Assembly (NCBI RefSeq): GCF_031202265.1
Contig: NZ_CP100604.1
Coordinates: forward strand, 620,001-684,000
Source: Bradyrhizobium sp. Ash2021
Lineage (GTDB): Bacteria; Pseudomonadota; Alphaproteobacteria; Rhizobiales; Xanthobacteraceae
Direction of reading: 5' to 3'
DNA: 64,000 nucleotides
Shown: positions 56,491 through 64,000 of the stretch, piece by piece
Layout: each line of letters begins with the position of its first letter
Position numbering within the stretch: position 1 is the first letter of the stretch
Notes under the pieces: model-generated
The model's input: the letters and a program-made list of their open reading frames with translations, nothing else
What the model was told of the DNA's origin: nothing
The model's database searches: none
Translations under genes and position numbers: made by a program

Positions 56491-56958
56491 TCTACTTACA
56501 GAAATACCCCGAGCGAGCCCTGCGCGCCAGCACGAACAAACCGCGACACGCGCGGCTGCGCGCCCGTATCAGGAAGACAGTCCGCTTTGGGTCCAAAAGC
56601 GCCACTCTGACAGTCGGCCTTCACTTCCGGCCTACCCCAATAATCGGACGTACTCGGTGCCGGCTGCCATCTGGCAAAAGTGCCAAGAACGAAAGCCAGA
56701 GAGCTTCATGCGCCTACTCAGTCGACTGCTATTGCGAGTTCAAGAATCGAGCCGTCGGCGTCCGACTTGACGGGCCGCAATTTGCCTCTGCGCGCGCCAC
56801 GCGAGCGGCCATATCGCAGTGATGCTGAGTCCTGCAATAAACCCGCCGGCGCACGTGCCCCTCCCTGTAAGGACATGCCCGTCGGACGGAAAGCCCAGCA
56901 CTGTGTTGCGGACCTGTGAGCGGTTGGATGCTCGTTCGTTCGGGTAGAAGGATCGGTC
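56491..56958. other. Gene-poor gap
   Basis: About 470 bases with no supportable gene on either strand. It should contain the promoter for the aspartate kinase. Confidence 0.3.
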
Positions 56959-57480
56959 CTAGTGGCGACCACTGTGGCGAAGGTGGTGGCGTGGGGCAGG
57001 AGCCATGGCCATTGAGGATCCGAACATTGCCAACGGACGCATGACGTCCTCCGTCGGCTGGAAGAACAGCGGCATGGCTGCCGCAGCGACGGAGCGTTGA
57101 CGGCCTCGACTGGCGACGGCGGTCTCGCCGGATCCCATTTGCACGACCGTCGCGGTCACGTCGCGATGGGTGCAGCGGCAGCCGAGCGCGCTCGCGGCCG
57201 CCGGCGATAGATCCAGGAACGCGCCGGTGAAGGGACCGCGATCAGTCACCGTGACCTGGATCGACCGGCCGCCGCTCTGGACCGTCAGTACCGTGCCGAA
57301 AGGCAGCGTCGGGTGTGCGGCCGTCAATGCGCCGCAGTTAAATGCCGCCCCGGAAGCCGTGCGACGTCCGCACAGGCGGTCGCTCCCGCCGTAGTAGGTG
57401 GCAGTCCCGGAGAGACGGTGCGCCTCGGCCACGGAGGAGAGCGAGAGAACGACGATGGCGGTCGCGACAATCCGTTTCAT
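56959..57480 (-). CDS. RlpA-like double-psi beta-barrel protein
   Basis: A 173-residue exported protein: signal MKRIVATAIVVLSLSSVAEA, then the RlpA/DPBB domain SGTATYYGGSDRLCGRRTAS, GAAFNCGALTAAHPTLPFGT, VLTVQSGGRSIQVTVTDRGP, FTGAFLDLSPAAASALGCRC. The 'TA-Y-Y' opening and 'TDRGPF-x-x-x-x-x-x-D-L-S' active-site strand match RlpA-type lytic transglycosylases, where the Asp in 'TDRGPF' is catalytic. The SPOR domain of classic RlpA is absent and the tail is Pro/Met/His-rich and disordered. Periplasmic peptidoglycan role likely. Confidence 0.85.
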   Translation of the reverse strand: MKRIVATAIVVLSLSSVAEAHRLSGTATYYGGSDRLCGRRTASGAAFNCGALTAAHPTLPFGTVLTVQSGGRSIQVTVTDRGPFTGAFLDLSPAAASALGCRCTHRDVTATVVQMGSGETAVASRGRQRSVAAAAMPLFFQPTEDVMRPLAMFGSSMAMAPAPRHHLRHSGRH

Positions 57481-58452
57481 GCTGGATCCTCGGGTGTTGC
57501 GAAAGAGGCGGCCGCGACGGCTTCAAGCTGCCGCTAAGTCTAATCCGGACGTCCTACGGACGGACCAGCGCAAAAAAAGGCGTCGAGAAAGGTCGATGAT
57601 CCCTCGAGCCCACAAGCAATCGTAGCTTTGTTGATCGGCAATCGTGCCGGAAATTGGACAGGGTGGAACCCTGTGCATCGCAACGCCGTTCAAGAGTGGC
57701 CCGGCTAGCGACTGTATCCGGCATTTGAATCGCAGCGCGGACTGACTTCAGGAACCCTGAGGTGACACCGACGTCGACAGTTCTGACCAAATCGTTCCCA
57801 GAGGACAAGCTGCCCACCGCCAAGACGGCCGTCGAGGTTGCCGGCTACGGTCCGCCTATGCTGGCGGCTGCGCGGCCGCGGCCCGGCTTTATACCCGGTT
57901 CGGGGTGTGGTGTTTCGTTGTTCCGCCAATCATGTCGGGCATCACCGTTTCGTTCAGTGGCTCGCGAAGCGTGAGTTGTGAACGGCTTCGTGCGGGCTTT
58001 AGACTGCCTGCGATTTGGGCAGGCAGTCAGGCATTGGGAAATTGGATCCCTCTAGGCCGCCGCCCGGCACTGCCGGCTGTGGGGTCCGGACTCCATAGAC
58101 CAATCTGTGCTACACGGAGCAGGTTCGATCCCAGTTCCTCTCCCTGCAACAAATGATTGATATTATTTAGTTATTTGGTATAGTCCCCCGGACAAACCCC
58201 GATCCGGCCCGTGTCACAAGACCCCTTGCCCGGCCAACAGCTCCGGACGGCCAGCTCTCGGCGACTGGGACGGCTTTGGGCCGGGACAAGCCACAGGGCC
58301 GGAAGGCAGGACGGGAGCAGGGCCGCTTGCGCTACATCAAGATCGCCGTCATGCAACTTTTATAGAGTACATGTTGCTTTCATCCGCATCACTCGGGTCC
58401 CAAACGACCCGACCGAGACGCCCTTGTAAGTGCTTCGGAAGTCACGATCGCG
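57481..58452. other. Long non-coding stretch
   Basis: About 970 bases. No plausible coding frame, tRNA or insertion-sequence remnant was recognised, though parts near 58090-58150 superficially resemble a tRNA T-arm. It may hold decayed gene DNA and regulatory sequence for the flanking genes. Confidence 0.3.
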
Positions 58453-58716
58453 ATGTCTGACCAATTTCCAGCCTTTGAAGTGGTGTTGAAGCGGCGCGGC
58501 CGAACATGGAACTGGCGCGTGTGCACAACCGAAGGGGATGTCGTCATGCTGGGTTCGGAAAGCAGCCGAGCCGCTGCCAAATACAAAGCTGACAGGGCAC
58601 TCTTCCTACTGCTGATGTCCGCCCCGTATCGATCGAAAGGTCGGCGCTGGTGGCAATCGTCACCATCCGGCGGTGGCAGGATCGCACCGGCAAGCGCGCC
58701 AAAATATACCAGATGA
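58453..58716 (+). CDS. Small hypothetical protein of Bradyrhizobium type
   Basis: An 87-residue protein starting MSDQFPAFEVVLKRRGRTWN, WRVCTTEGDVVMLGSESSRA, AAKYKADRALFLLLMSAPYR. The first 60 residues look like a compact beta-beta-alpha domain ('F-x-V-x-L-x-R-R-G-R-T-W-x-W-R-V' strand pair, then helix 'SSRAAAKYKADRALF'). The C-terminal 25 residues look like run-on. Function unknown. Confidence 0.6.
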   Translation: MSDQFPAFEVVLKRRGRTWNWRVCTTEGDVVMLGSESSRAAAKYKADRALFLLLMSAPYRSKGRRWWQSSPSGGGRIAPASAPKYTR

Positions 58717-59030
58717 AACTGTATTGATGGACGTCGAGATACAAGCATCTCTTTTTCTTTATACAACGACTAATTGAAACTTAAAATATCTAGATGTAGA
58801 CCGATTCGAATCTTGAAACCGGGTCTGGGGTCAAATTGGAGTTACCCCGGAAGAATGGGCCTGAGCGCTTTTGCCTTCACTCGTTCGTATTTGCGATGCT
58901 TTAATCTTCACTTGCGATTTGATTGTCGAGCATCACTTGAGAGACCGCCTCAATCGCGACTTTCTTGTCTCTCCCAATATCCAAGCAGATTAGCAGGGCT
59001 TGTCCGCGTATCTACTTGTAAAAGGTCAGT
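58717..59030. other. AT-richer intergenic stretch before the NYN gene
   Basis: About 310 bases without a supportable gene. It should contain the promoter of the NYN-domain gene. No operator was recognised. Confidence 0.3.
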
Positions 59031-59657
59031 ATGCCATCTTCCTCCAACAAGATTGCGTTGTTCATCGATGGCGCCAATCTCTACGCGACATCTAAGGCGC
59101 TCGGTTTCGACATCGATTACAAGCGTCTGCTCAAGGAATTCCAAAGTTGCGGAACGCTGTTGCGCGCGTTCTACTACACAGCAATCATCGAAGATCAGGA
59201 ATTCTCGTCGATCCGCCCCTTGATCGACTGGCTGGACTACAACCGCTACACCGTCGTCACCAAGGCGACCAAGGAATTCTTCGACGCCAGCGGCCGGCGC
59301 AAGGTGAAGGGTAACATGGACATCGAGCTTGCGGTCGACGCCATGGAACTCGCCGAACACATCGACCAGATGGTGCTGTTCTCCGGCGACGGCAACTTCC
59401 GCTCGCTGGTAGAGGCGATGCAGCGCCGCGGCGTCCACGTCACCGTGGTCTCGACCATTTCCAGCCAGCCGCCGATGATTGCCGACGAACTGCGGCGCCA
59501 GGCCGATGTCTTCACCGACCTCGCGGAATTACAGTCGAAGATCGCCCGCGATCCGTCCGAGCGCCCGGCCCCGCGCGAACCGCGCCATCACACGCTGCAA
59601 TTCCTGCATCGTGCGACCACGACGGCGCCGAGGGATGACGACGATTTCAACGAATGA
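59031..59657 (+). CDS. NYN-domain (LabA/DUF88-like) putative RNase
   Basis: A 208-residue PIN/NYN-fold protein: ALFIDGANLYATSKALGFDI (first acidic site), RAFYYTAIIEDQEFSSIRPL, KVKGNMDIELAVDAMELAEH (second Asp), IDQMVLFSGDGNFRSLVEAM, QRRGVHVTVVSTISSQPPMI, ADELRRQADVFTDLAELQSK. The Asp set (FIDGAN, 'MDIELAVDAM', 'SGDGNF') matches the NYN metal site of LabA-type proteins. The C-terminal tail is disordered. AGG before the ATG supports the start. Likely RNA-processing or regulatory. Confidence 0.9.
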   Translation: MPSSSNKIALFIDGANLYATSKALGFDIDYKRLLKEFQSCGTLLRAFYYTAIIEDQEFSSIRPLIDWLDYNRYTVVTKATKEFFDASGRRKVKGNMDIELAVDAMELAEHIDQMVLFSGDGNFRSLVEAMQRRGVHVTVVSTISSQPPMIADELRRQADVFTDLAELQSKIARDPSERPAPREPRHHTLQFLHRATTTAPRDDDDFNE

Positions 59658-60440
59658 CAGAGGCCGACGCTGTCGCCGCGCGGTATTGTTTTCGGCCGAT
59701 TTTAAAATGAAGCAGCTTTGCCCGTCGATGTGCGGCCATGAAAAGGGCCGCCGACAGTATGGCCAGCGGCCCGACCGGGCTCAAAATAGTTTCCGAAACA
59801 ACCCAGAACTCTCAGCCCCGGAGCGACATTCTAACCATCATTCGCCGGGACCGCCTAGCCGAAATATAATTCAGGCCCGAAGAGCATGACGGGCGTTTTA
59901 GCCTGCCGCCCGATCTTCCTTGTCAGTCCCCCGCGTCAGATCGAGCGGCTTGTCGGCGACCTGGCAATGGCCGTCGAGCGCGGCGATGCCAGGTCAGACA
60001 AGGTATTCAAGGGTCGCGTCCAGGCCGTGGCAGATCGGCTGCTGATCTTGATCGCTGATGATGATCGCGGGGCGCTCAATTGAAAACCCGCTTTGCCAAT
60101 TCATCGAATGGGACAGCCGTGCTGGCTTGAAGAGCATCGCCGCCAGTCACATGTCACAAGGATCGGGGATCGTTGGCTCGACACACTGGCAACGCACCCA
60201 CCGCCTCATTGAAGGTCGCGTGCGTCCAAATAAGAGCGAGCACGGGCTGCGTTCGAGCACCGCTCGACACAGTACCTCTACGCAAACGCAACGGCACGAG
60301 CCGTCGAGGGAGACCTTGGCGGCTTTTTGCGTGTGGCCAGATATGCGCAAAAAAGACCCCTTGGGGAAAGTCGGCCAGGATTTCGTCGACCTGCCGAGAC
60401 GTCAGCGGGCTGTAAAGCTATCGCGTTTCAACAGGTGGGC
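59658..60440. other. Gene-poor region with GC-rich hairpin
   Basis: About 780 bases, no supportable gene. GGGCCGC and GCGGCCC near 59745-59772 form a 7-base stem; read on the minus strand it is followed by TTTT, as a terminator for minus-strand transcripts would be. A 65-codon frame at 59886-60083 (plus) has no family support. Confidence 0.35.
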
Positions 60441-60632
60441 TTAGATGATCTTGGCTTCCTTAAAATGCTGTCCCGTCGCGCACGCCTCGAGCAATTTGCC
60501 GCTGCTACCTGATCCCGGCTTGCCGCCAGACACTCGGGACAATTCTTCTTCGCTCAGTTCGATGTTGGTATCATTGAGTGCGCCTTCGGCGGGCTTTTCT
60601 GTTTTTGCCAATTCGACTTTTCTGTTGTCCAT
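60441..60632 (-). CDS. Double-glycine leader peptide (bacteriocin-like precursor 1)
   Basis: A 63-residue peptide. The leader is acidic and amphipathic and ends in a GG site: TNIELSEEELSRVSGG, matching the 'LS-x-x-E-L-x-x-V-SGG' pattern cut by peptidase-containing exporters. The predicted core after GG is KPGSGSSGKLLEACATGQHF, then KEAKII, with one Cys. AGAGAAG upstream supports the ATG at 60630-60632. It lies downstream of the exporter genes on the same strand. Likely secreted after leader removal; the activity is unknown. Confidence 0.65.
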   Translation of the reverse strand: MDNRKVELAKTEKPAEGALNDTNIELSEEELSRVSGGKPGSGSSGKLLEACATGQHFKEAKII

Positions 60633-60815
60633 GGTGGGTGCTTCTCTTTGGTGTGTTCTCCTCTTTGCAGCAGCATTGATATCACTTTCAGCAATTCCTA
60701 GAAAGTGCGCAAGATCACACGGGCCTCAGTGTGGTTGAGTCGATCGGTCTCGCGCGAAAGACGAGGATTGACATCGCCAAGCCGGCGGACGCGTTTTCAC
60801 CTTCGCGCATTGCGA

Positions 60816-60841
60816 AACGCGCCGGCGTGAACCGGCGCGTT
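60816..60841 (-). terminator. Strong hairpin after precursor 2
   Basis: AACGCGCCGG and CCGGCGCGTT form a perfect 10-base stem around a 6-base loop, 27 bases past the stop of precursor 2 on its strand. There is no long T-run, so it may attenuate instead of fully terminating. Confidence 0.55.
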
Positions 60842-60867
60842 CCGTGCAGGCACTTGATATTCCGAAC

Positions 60868-61095
60868 TCAGTTGCCCCAATTTCCCGCGCCGGGAAGGTT
60901 GCCATTCACGACACCCCATGAACCGTCTCCAGGCGCGCCGCCCCACGGGATTCCGTCGATCGTATCGCCGCCGCCGACGGTGCCGCCCTTGCTGATGGTC
61001 GGCCCATGGTAGCCCGGATCGTTGGCGAGGTTGCGCATTCCGCCGCTGACAGCTTCGAGGTCATTGAGGTTCAGTTCATTGCTGAAGTTGGTCAT
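60868..61095 (-). CDS. Double-glycine leader peptide (Gly/Trp-rich precursor 2)
   Basis: A 75-residue peptide. Leader MTNFSNELNLNDLEAVSGG ends in the GG motif. The core is unusual: MRNLANDPGYHGPTISKGGT, VGGGDTIDGIPWGGAPGDGS and WGVVNGNLPGAGNWGN, rich in Gly, Asn and Trp, without Cys. GGAG 7 bases before the ATG (61093-61095) supports the start. Nearby exporter and cNMP genes strongly suggest secretion by the same system. Core composition differs from precursor 1, so the two may have different roles or form a two-peptide pair. Confidence 0.7.
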   Translation of the reverse strand: MTNFSNELNLNDLEAVSGGMRNLANDPGYHGPTISKGGTVGGGDTIDGIPWGGAPGDGSWGVVNGNLPGAGNWGN

Positions 61096-61292
61096 GGCAC
61101 TTCTCCGTTTGATCTGAGGACGAGCGGCCATCGCCCGTCATGACCGCAAGCTAGCCGTCGTTTCGAAATACGACCGTGCGCGGAATCACACAGAAAAAAC
61201 CACCGGCACGGACCAGAAAGGCGCGCCAAGTCGCGGTCGGCCTGGTTGGGATGACGGCGCAAACCCGCGATCCAGAGGTGAGGACAGAGTTC

Positions 61293-61838
61293 CTAGCTGG
61301 AAATCCTGTTGTTGCTCAAGGTCCTCAACATTCGGCTGAATCGCTCTCCGGCAGCCGATACACGATCAAGGATACCGACGTCGAGTTCGTCTTCCGAGAT
61401 ACCCATCTCGTCCGAGATGGCGGAATTTCCAGCCGAGCTTCCGCGCGCCTCTCGAAGTCGGTCGGCAAGAAACACCGCGAGGGCCCGGTAGAACCGGCTG
61501 CCAAAGCCGGCATCATTGTCGAGCTTATGCATCAGCTTTGTCTTGTCGAGGAAGAGTGCCAGGCCGTTTCCGCTGGCCGTGATCGTGGCCGACGGCGGCG
61601 CCGAATCCACCAGCGATATTTCGCCGACGACCTCGCCGACACCCAGCCGCGCGATTTGTCCCAGCCGCCGGGTTGTCACCAGCAATTCCCCTTCGAGCAT
61701 AAAGATCAGGAAATCGGTGCTCTCGCCCTCCCGGATGATGACGTCGCCATCGCCTAGACGCCGCCGAACTCCCGTCTGCGCCATCCACGCGACGTCGGCA
61801 TCGCTGAGTATTCCAAAGATGTACAGGACTTTTCGCAT
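61293..61838 (-). CDS. Bacteriocin-export-associated cyclic nucleotide-binding protein (TIGR03896-like)
   Basis: A 181-residue protein: MRKVLYIFGILSDADVAWMA, QTGVRRRLGDGDVIIREGES, TDFLIFMLEGELLVTTRRLG, QIARLGVGEVVGEISLVDSA, PPSATITASGNGLALFLDKT. This is a complete cNMP-binding jelly roll ('GEVVGEISLVD-x-x-P-x-x-ATI', with Ser/Thr where classic phosphate-binding Arg sits), lacking a DNA-binding domain. It matches proteins that accompany NHLM-type exporters. The start is 15 bases after the ABC gene stop, so it is in the same operon. Its ligand may not be cAMP. Confidence 0.8.
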   Translation of the reverse strand: MRKVLYIFGILSDADVAWMAQTGVRRRLGDGDVIIREGESTDFLIFMLEGELLVTTRRLGQIARLGVGEVVGEISLVDSAPPSATITASGNGLALFLDKTKLMHKLDNDAGFGSRFYRALAVFLADRLREARGSSAGNSAISDEMGISEDELDVGILDRVSAAGERFSRMLRTLSNNRISS

Positions 61839-61853
61839 GATTGTCCTCTTCGG

Positions 61854-64000
61854 CTAAAGCAACTGCCGCTGCGCGAAGGCGGCGAACATTCCGGGCGTCT
61901 TGCTGAGCTCCGCATAGCTCCCGGTTTGCACGACCTTGCCATCGACGAGCACGATAATGCGATCGGCCTCGCGCACGGTGCTCAGCCGATGCGCGATGAC
62001 GATCCGTGTTACGTTGAGGTTACCGAGCGATGCGCTTACAATCGCCTGCGACTGGTTGTCCAGTGAACTCGTCGCCTCGTCAAACAGCAGAATACGGGGC
62101 CGGCGGGCGATCGCGCGGGCAATCATGATTCGCTGTCGCTGTCCGCCGGACAGCGTGTTCACGCCCTCTGCGATCACGGTATGCATGCCCATCGGCATGC
62201 GCTCGATGTCGGCATCGAGACCGGCAAGCCGCGCGGCCTCCCACGCGTGCTCGAGCGGCAGTTGGACGCCGCCGCAAATATTGTCGTAGAGGCTACCTGT
62301 CGCCAGTTTTCCATTCTGCAATACCACGCCAAGCTGCCGCCGTACCGCGCTGATGTCGAGCGTATCGAGCGCCTTTCCATCGAGGAACACGGCGCCGGAC
62401 TCCGGCCGTTCGAAGCCCAGCAATAATCGGAACAGCGAGGATTTTCCGCTACCTGACGGGCCCACAATCGCGACATATTCGCCTTGCGCGATCCGCAGAG
62501 TGACGTTGTCGAGGACGGGCGGGCCGCTCGGCAGGTAGCGGAAGGTCAAGCGGGAGAGCTCAACCGCTCCGGACAGTTCACCCGGAGGCTTGCGATCCTC
62601 GGAAACCTCGACCACCGCCGAGATCAGCGGTCGAAGGCGGGTGAGATGAGGGATTGCGATCAGCGATTCACTCACGCCCGACGCCCACGCACCGACCGAT
62701 GCCATCGATTGGCCGAAGGCAGTGAAGAATGCGAAGAAGCCGCCGATATCGATTAGCAGCTTGCTGTTTGTAAACGACGCCGCTGCGAAAATGATGAGCG
62801 TGGCGATAGTTGGAAACGAAGTCTCGAAAACACCGAGGGCGTTGGCGGTCCGCTGGGAGGCCATGAAATACTGTTTCTGGATCGCGAACTGTCTCGACCA
62901 CACCGCGAGCGCGCGAAAGGTTGCGGCTGCGACGCGGAGCTTGCTGATTCCGGAGATGAGCTGCAGCACGAAGCCGCCGATCTTGCCCTGCAGGTTGAAG
63001 TGGTCGTTCTCGTGATAGAGACGTATCGCGCTGGTGGCGATGATCAGGATCGCCCTGACCATCGTCAGCACAAACGCGACCAGCCCCAGCCTGAGATCGT
63101 AGTAAAACATCAGACCTATGCTGAACCAGCAGAACAAACCGGCCATCATCCCGCGCAGTGCGCGTCCGGTGAATATCCGACGTGCAGCATCGATTCCCAT
63201 CGAGCGATCGACAAAGTCGCCAACGGTGTACTCGCGAAACAGGGACGCGGGCAGCCTGAGCAGACGGTCGATCACCGCCGCCTGCAGCTTCCAATCGATC
63301 AGGCCTTCGAGCCTGAGCATCGCGAGTCCTTCCATCGCCTGGACACTGGCCATGGCGACGGCCGTCACGGCGAGCGCGAGGGCGCAAAACGCGAGCTGGT
63401 CGAGCTCGGTGCGGGGTATGACCGAACTGATGAGAAGATTAGTAATGAGCGGGGCGACCAATGACAGCAGGCCTATCGCAACGACGGCGAGTGCGATGCG
63501 ACCGACATTGCCGCTGGAATGGCGAATCGAGAATGTGAGCAGATCCCGAAATCGAACCGGGCGCGACGGCAACGCGGGATAGAACGTCACGGCGTCCGGG
63601 GCCAGCTCCATTGCAAGCGAACGGTCGACCGGGCGGTGCGTCCCGGTTCCCGGCTCGATCATGGTGTAACGATGTCTCGGGCCGCGGATCAGCGCGACCG
63701 GATTGCGCTCCTCACCGTGCCAACCCACCAACGGGCCCACGTCCTGCTGCCACCATTTGCCCCGCAACAGCGTCTGGCGAACGCGCAGTCGTGCGGTTCG
63801 GGCGATCTCGACAACGTCGGCAAATTCCTGCCGAGCCGAGGCGGCTCGGGCAGGAACGATAAACGGCGCTCGAATCGCTTCCGCGACCATCCGGCAGGCG
63901 GCGAGCAAGGGATCCGACGGGTCGGCTTCAATCTTTGCGCGGTTGGAGCGCTGCACGACGACCGCGGAGAGGCGTTCGAAGGTTTCGAACGTCTGCGCTG
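61854..64000 (-). CDS. NHLM-type bacteriocin ABC exporter, 5' end beyond window
   Basis: The C-terminal 715 residues of a fused permease-ATPase. After a soluble N-terminal region (FADVVEIARTARLRVRQTLL, VALIRGPRHRYTMIEPGTG) come six membrane helices (about residues 165-440 from the GTG at 63954-63956: VGRIALAVVAIGLLSLVAPL, LFCWFSIGLMFYYDLRLGLV). The nucleotide-binding domain has Walker A VGPSGSGKSSLF, signature LSGGQRQRIMIARAI, Walker B ILLFDEATSSLD and an H-loop AHRLSTV. No N-terminal C39 peptidase is visible in this part. The frame stays open to the window edge (AQTFETFERLSAVVV), so the true start lies outside. Confidence 0.85.
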   Translation of the reverse strand, partial: AQTFETFERLSAVVVQRSNRAKIEADPSDPLLAACRMVAEAIRAPFIVPARAASARQEFADVVEIARTARLRVRQTLLRGKWWQQDVGPLVGWHGEERNPVALIRGPRHRYTMIEPGTGTHRPVDRSLAMELAPDAVTFYPALPSRPVRFRDLLTFSIRHSSGNVGRIALAVVAIGLLSLVAPLITNLLISSVIPRTELDQLAFCALALAVTAVAMASVQAMEGLAMLRLEGLIDWKLQAAVIDRLLRLPASLFREYTVGDFVDRSMGIDAARRIFTGRALRGMMAGLFCWFSIGLMFYYDLRLGLVAFVLTMVRAILIIATSAIRLYHENDHFNLQGKIGGFVLQLISGISKLRVAAATFRALAVWSRQFAIQKQYFMASQRTANALGVFETSFPTIATLIIFAAASFTNSKLLIDIGGFFAFFTAFGQSMASVGAWASGVSESLIAIPHLTRLRPLISAVVEVSEDRKPPGELSGAVELSRLTFRYLPSGPPVLDNVTLRIAQGEYVAIVGPSGSGKSSLFRLLLGFERPESGAVFLDGKALDTLDISAVRRQLGVVLQNGKLATGSLYDNICGGVQLPLEHAWEAARLAGLDADIERMPMGMHTVIAEGVNTLSGGQRQRIMIARAIARRPRILLFDEATSSLDNQSQAIVSASLGNLNVTRIVIAHRLSTVREADRIIVLVDGKVVQTGSYAELSKTPGMFAAFAQRQLL

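Noticed and set aside
57960..58160. tRNA- or tmRNA-like sequence (GGTTCGATCCC near 58120)
   Set aside because: No acceptor or anticodon stem could be paired around it.
59886..60083. 65-codon plus-strand frame
   Set aside because: No ribosome site, no family resemblance, and similar length frames occur by chance at this GC.
61854..64000. ABC exporter as secretion system for the giant RTX protein
   Set aside because: The exporter is of the NHLM bacteriocin type, adjacent to GG-leader peptides and over 10 kb away. It has no HlyD or TolC partner in the window.

Overview
The window looks like an accessory-rich stretch of an alphaproteobacterial chromosome, most likely Bradyrhizobium or a close relative in the Nitrobacteraceae. 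The reasons are high GC content, twin-arginine-type ABC substrate-binding proteins starting MRRREFI, OprB-type porins, small hypothetical proteins typical of that group, and degenerate interspersed repeats of a kind I associate with these genomes. No rRNA or complete tRNA gene was recognised. The genus call is inference from protein character, not a database match.

Layout from left to right. 1-1355 is a graveyard: an ABC binding-protein gene with an early stop, a truncated signal-peptide ORF, a beta-lactamase-family piece and a Baeyer-Villiger monooxygenase piece, joined end to end. 1505-3553 holds a membrane protein, two small coupled genes and a methyltransferase remnant. 3442-8261 (minus strand) is a tightly coupled operon: nucleoside phosphorylase (frameshifted), TIGR04282-like nucleotidyl/glycosyltransferase, GT87-like membrane glycosyltransferase (frameshifted), radical SAM/SPASM enzyme and family-2 glycosyltransferase. 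Across a 294-base gap lie an acyl-CoA dehydrogenase and a PhnD-like binding protein without a signal peptide (plus strand), then a TusA-radical SAM fusion (minus strand). Together they look like one pathway that attaches and processes an adenosyl or sugar group.

12339-14368 carries a complete IS5-type insertion sequence with inverted repeats and a CTAG duplication, followed by transposase and ATPase debris. 14535-22290 is an outer-membrane and oxidase region: two OprB porins, a DUF2231 plus sorbosone-dehydrogenase lipoprotein pair, a soxC-like pseudogene and a multicopper oxidase preceded by a CsoR-like palindrome. 22538-24018 has an IS1182-type fragment and an intact ABC binding protein.

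24389-31453 is a compact integrated element, all on the minus strand: P4-type integrase, unknown protein, AlpA-like regulator, DUF3102 protein, primase-helicase and three small unknown genes. It ends against a short match to a tRNA-Ser 3' end. 32010-36970 has two TetR-controlled oxidoreductase clusters with visible operator palindromes, a DUF1330 gene broken by a 5-bp duplication, and a truncated efflux adaptor. 37085-38626 has a LuxR-type regulator and a broken secreted protein.

38888-51577 is one giant gene for a 4,229-residue repeat protein: nine VCBS repeats, an RTX-containing block, four cadherin-like repeats, then a second copy of the RTX block. The rest holds small secreted or membrane proteins, a glycosyltransferase, a foreign-looking aspartate kinase, an RlpA-like protein and a NYN-domain protein. 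At the right edge is a bacteriocin-type export locus: an NHLM-type ABC exporter running off the window, a cyclic-nucleotide-binding partner and two double-glycine leader peptides.
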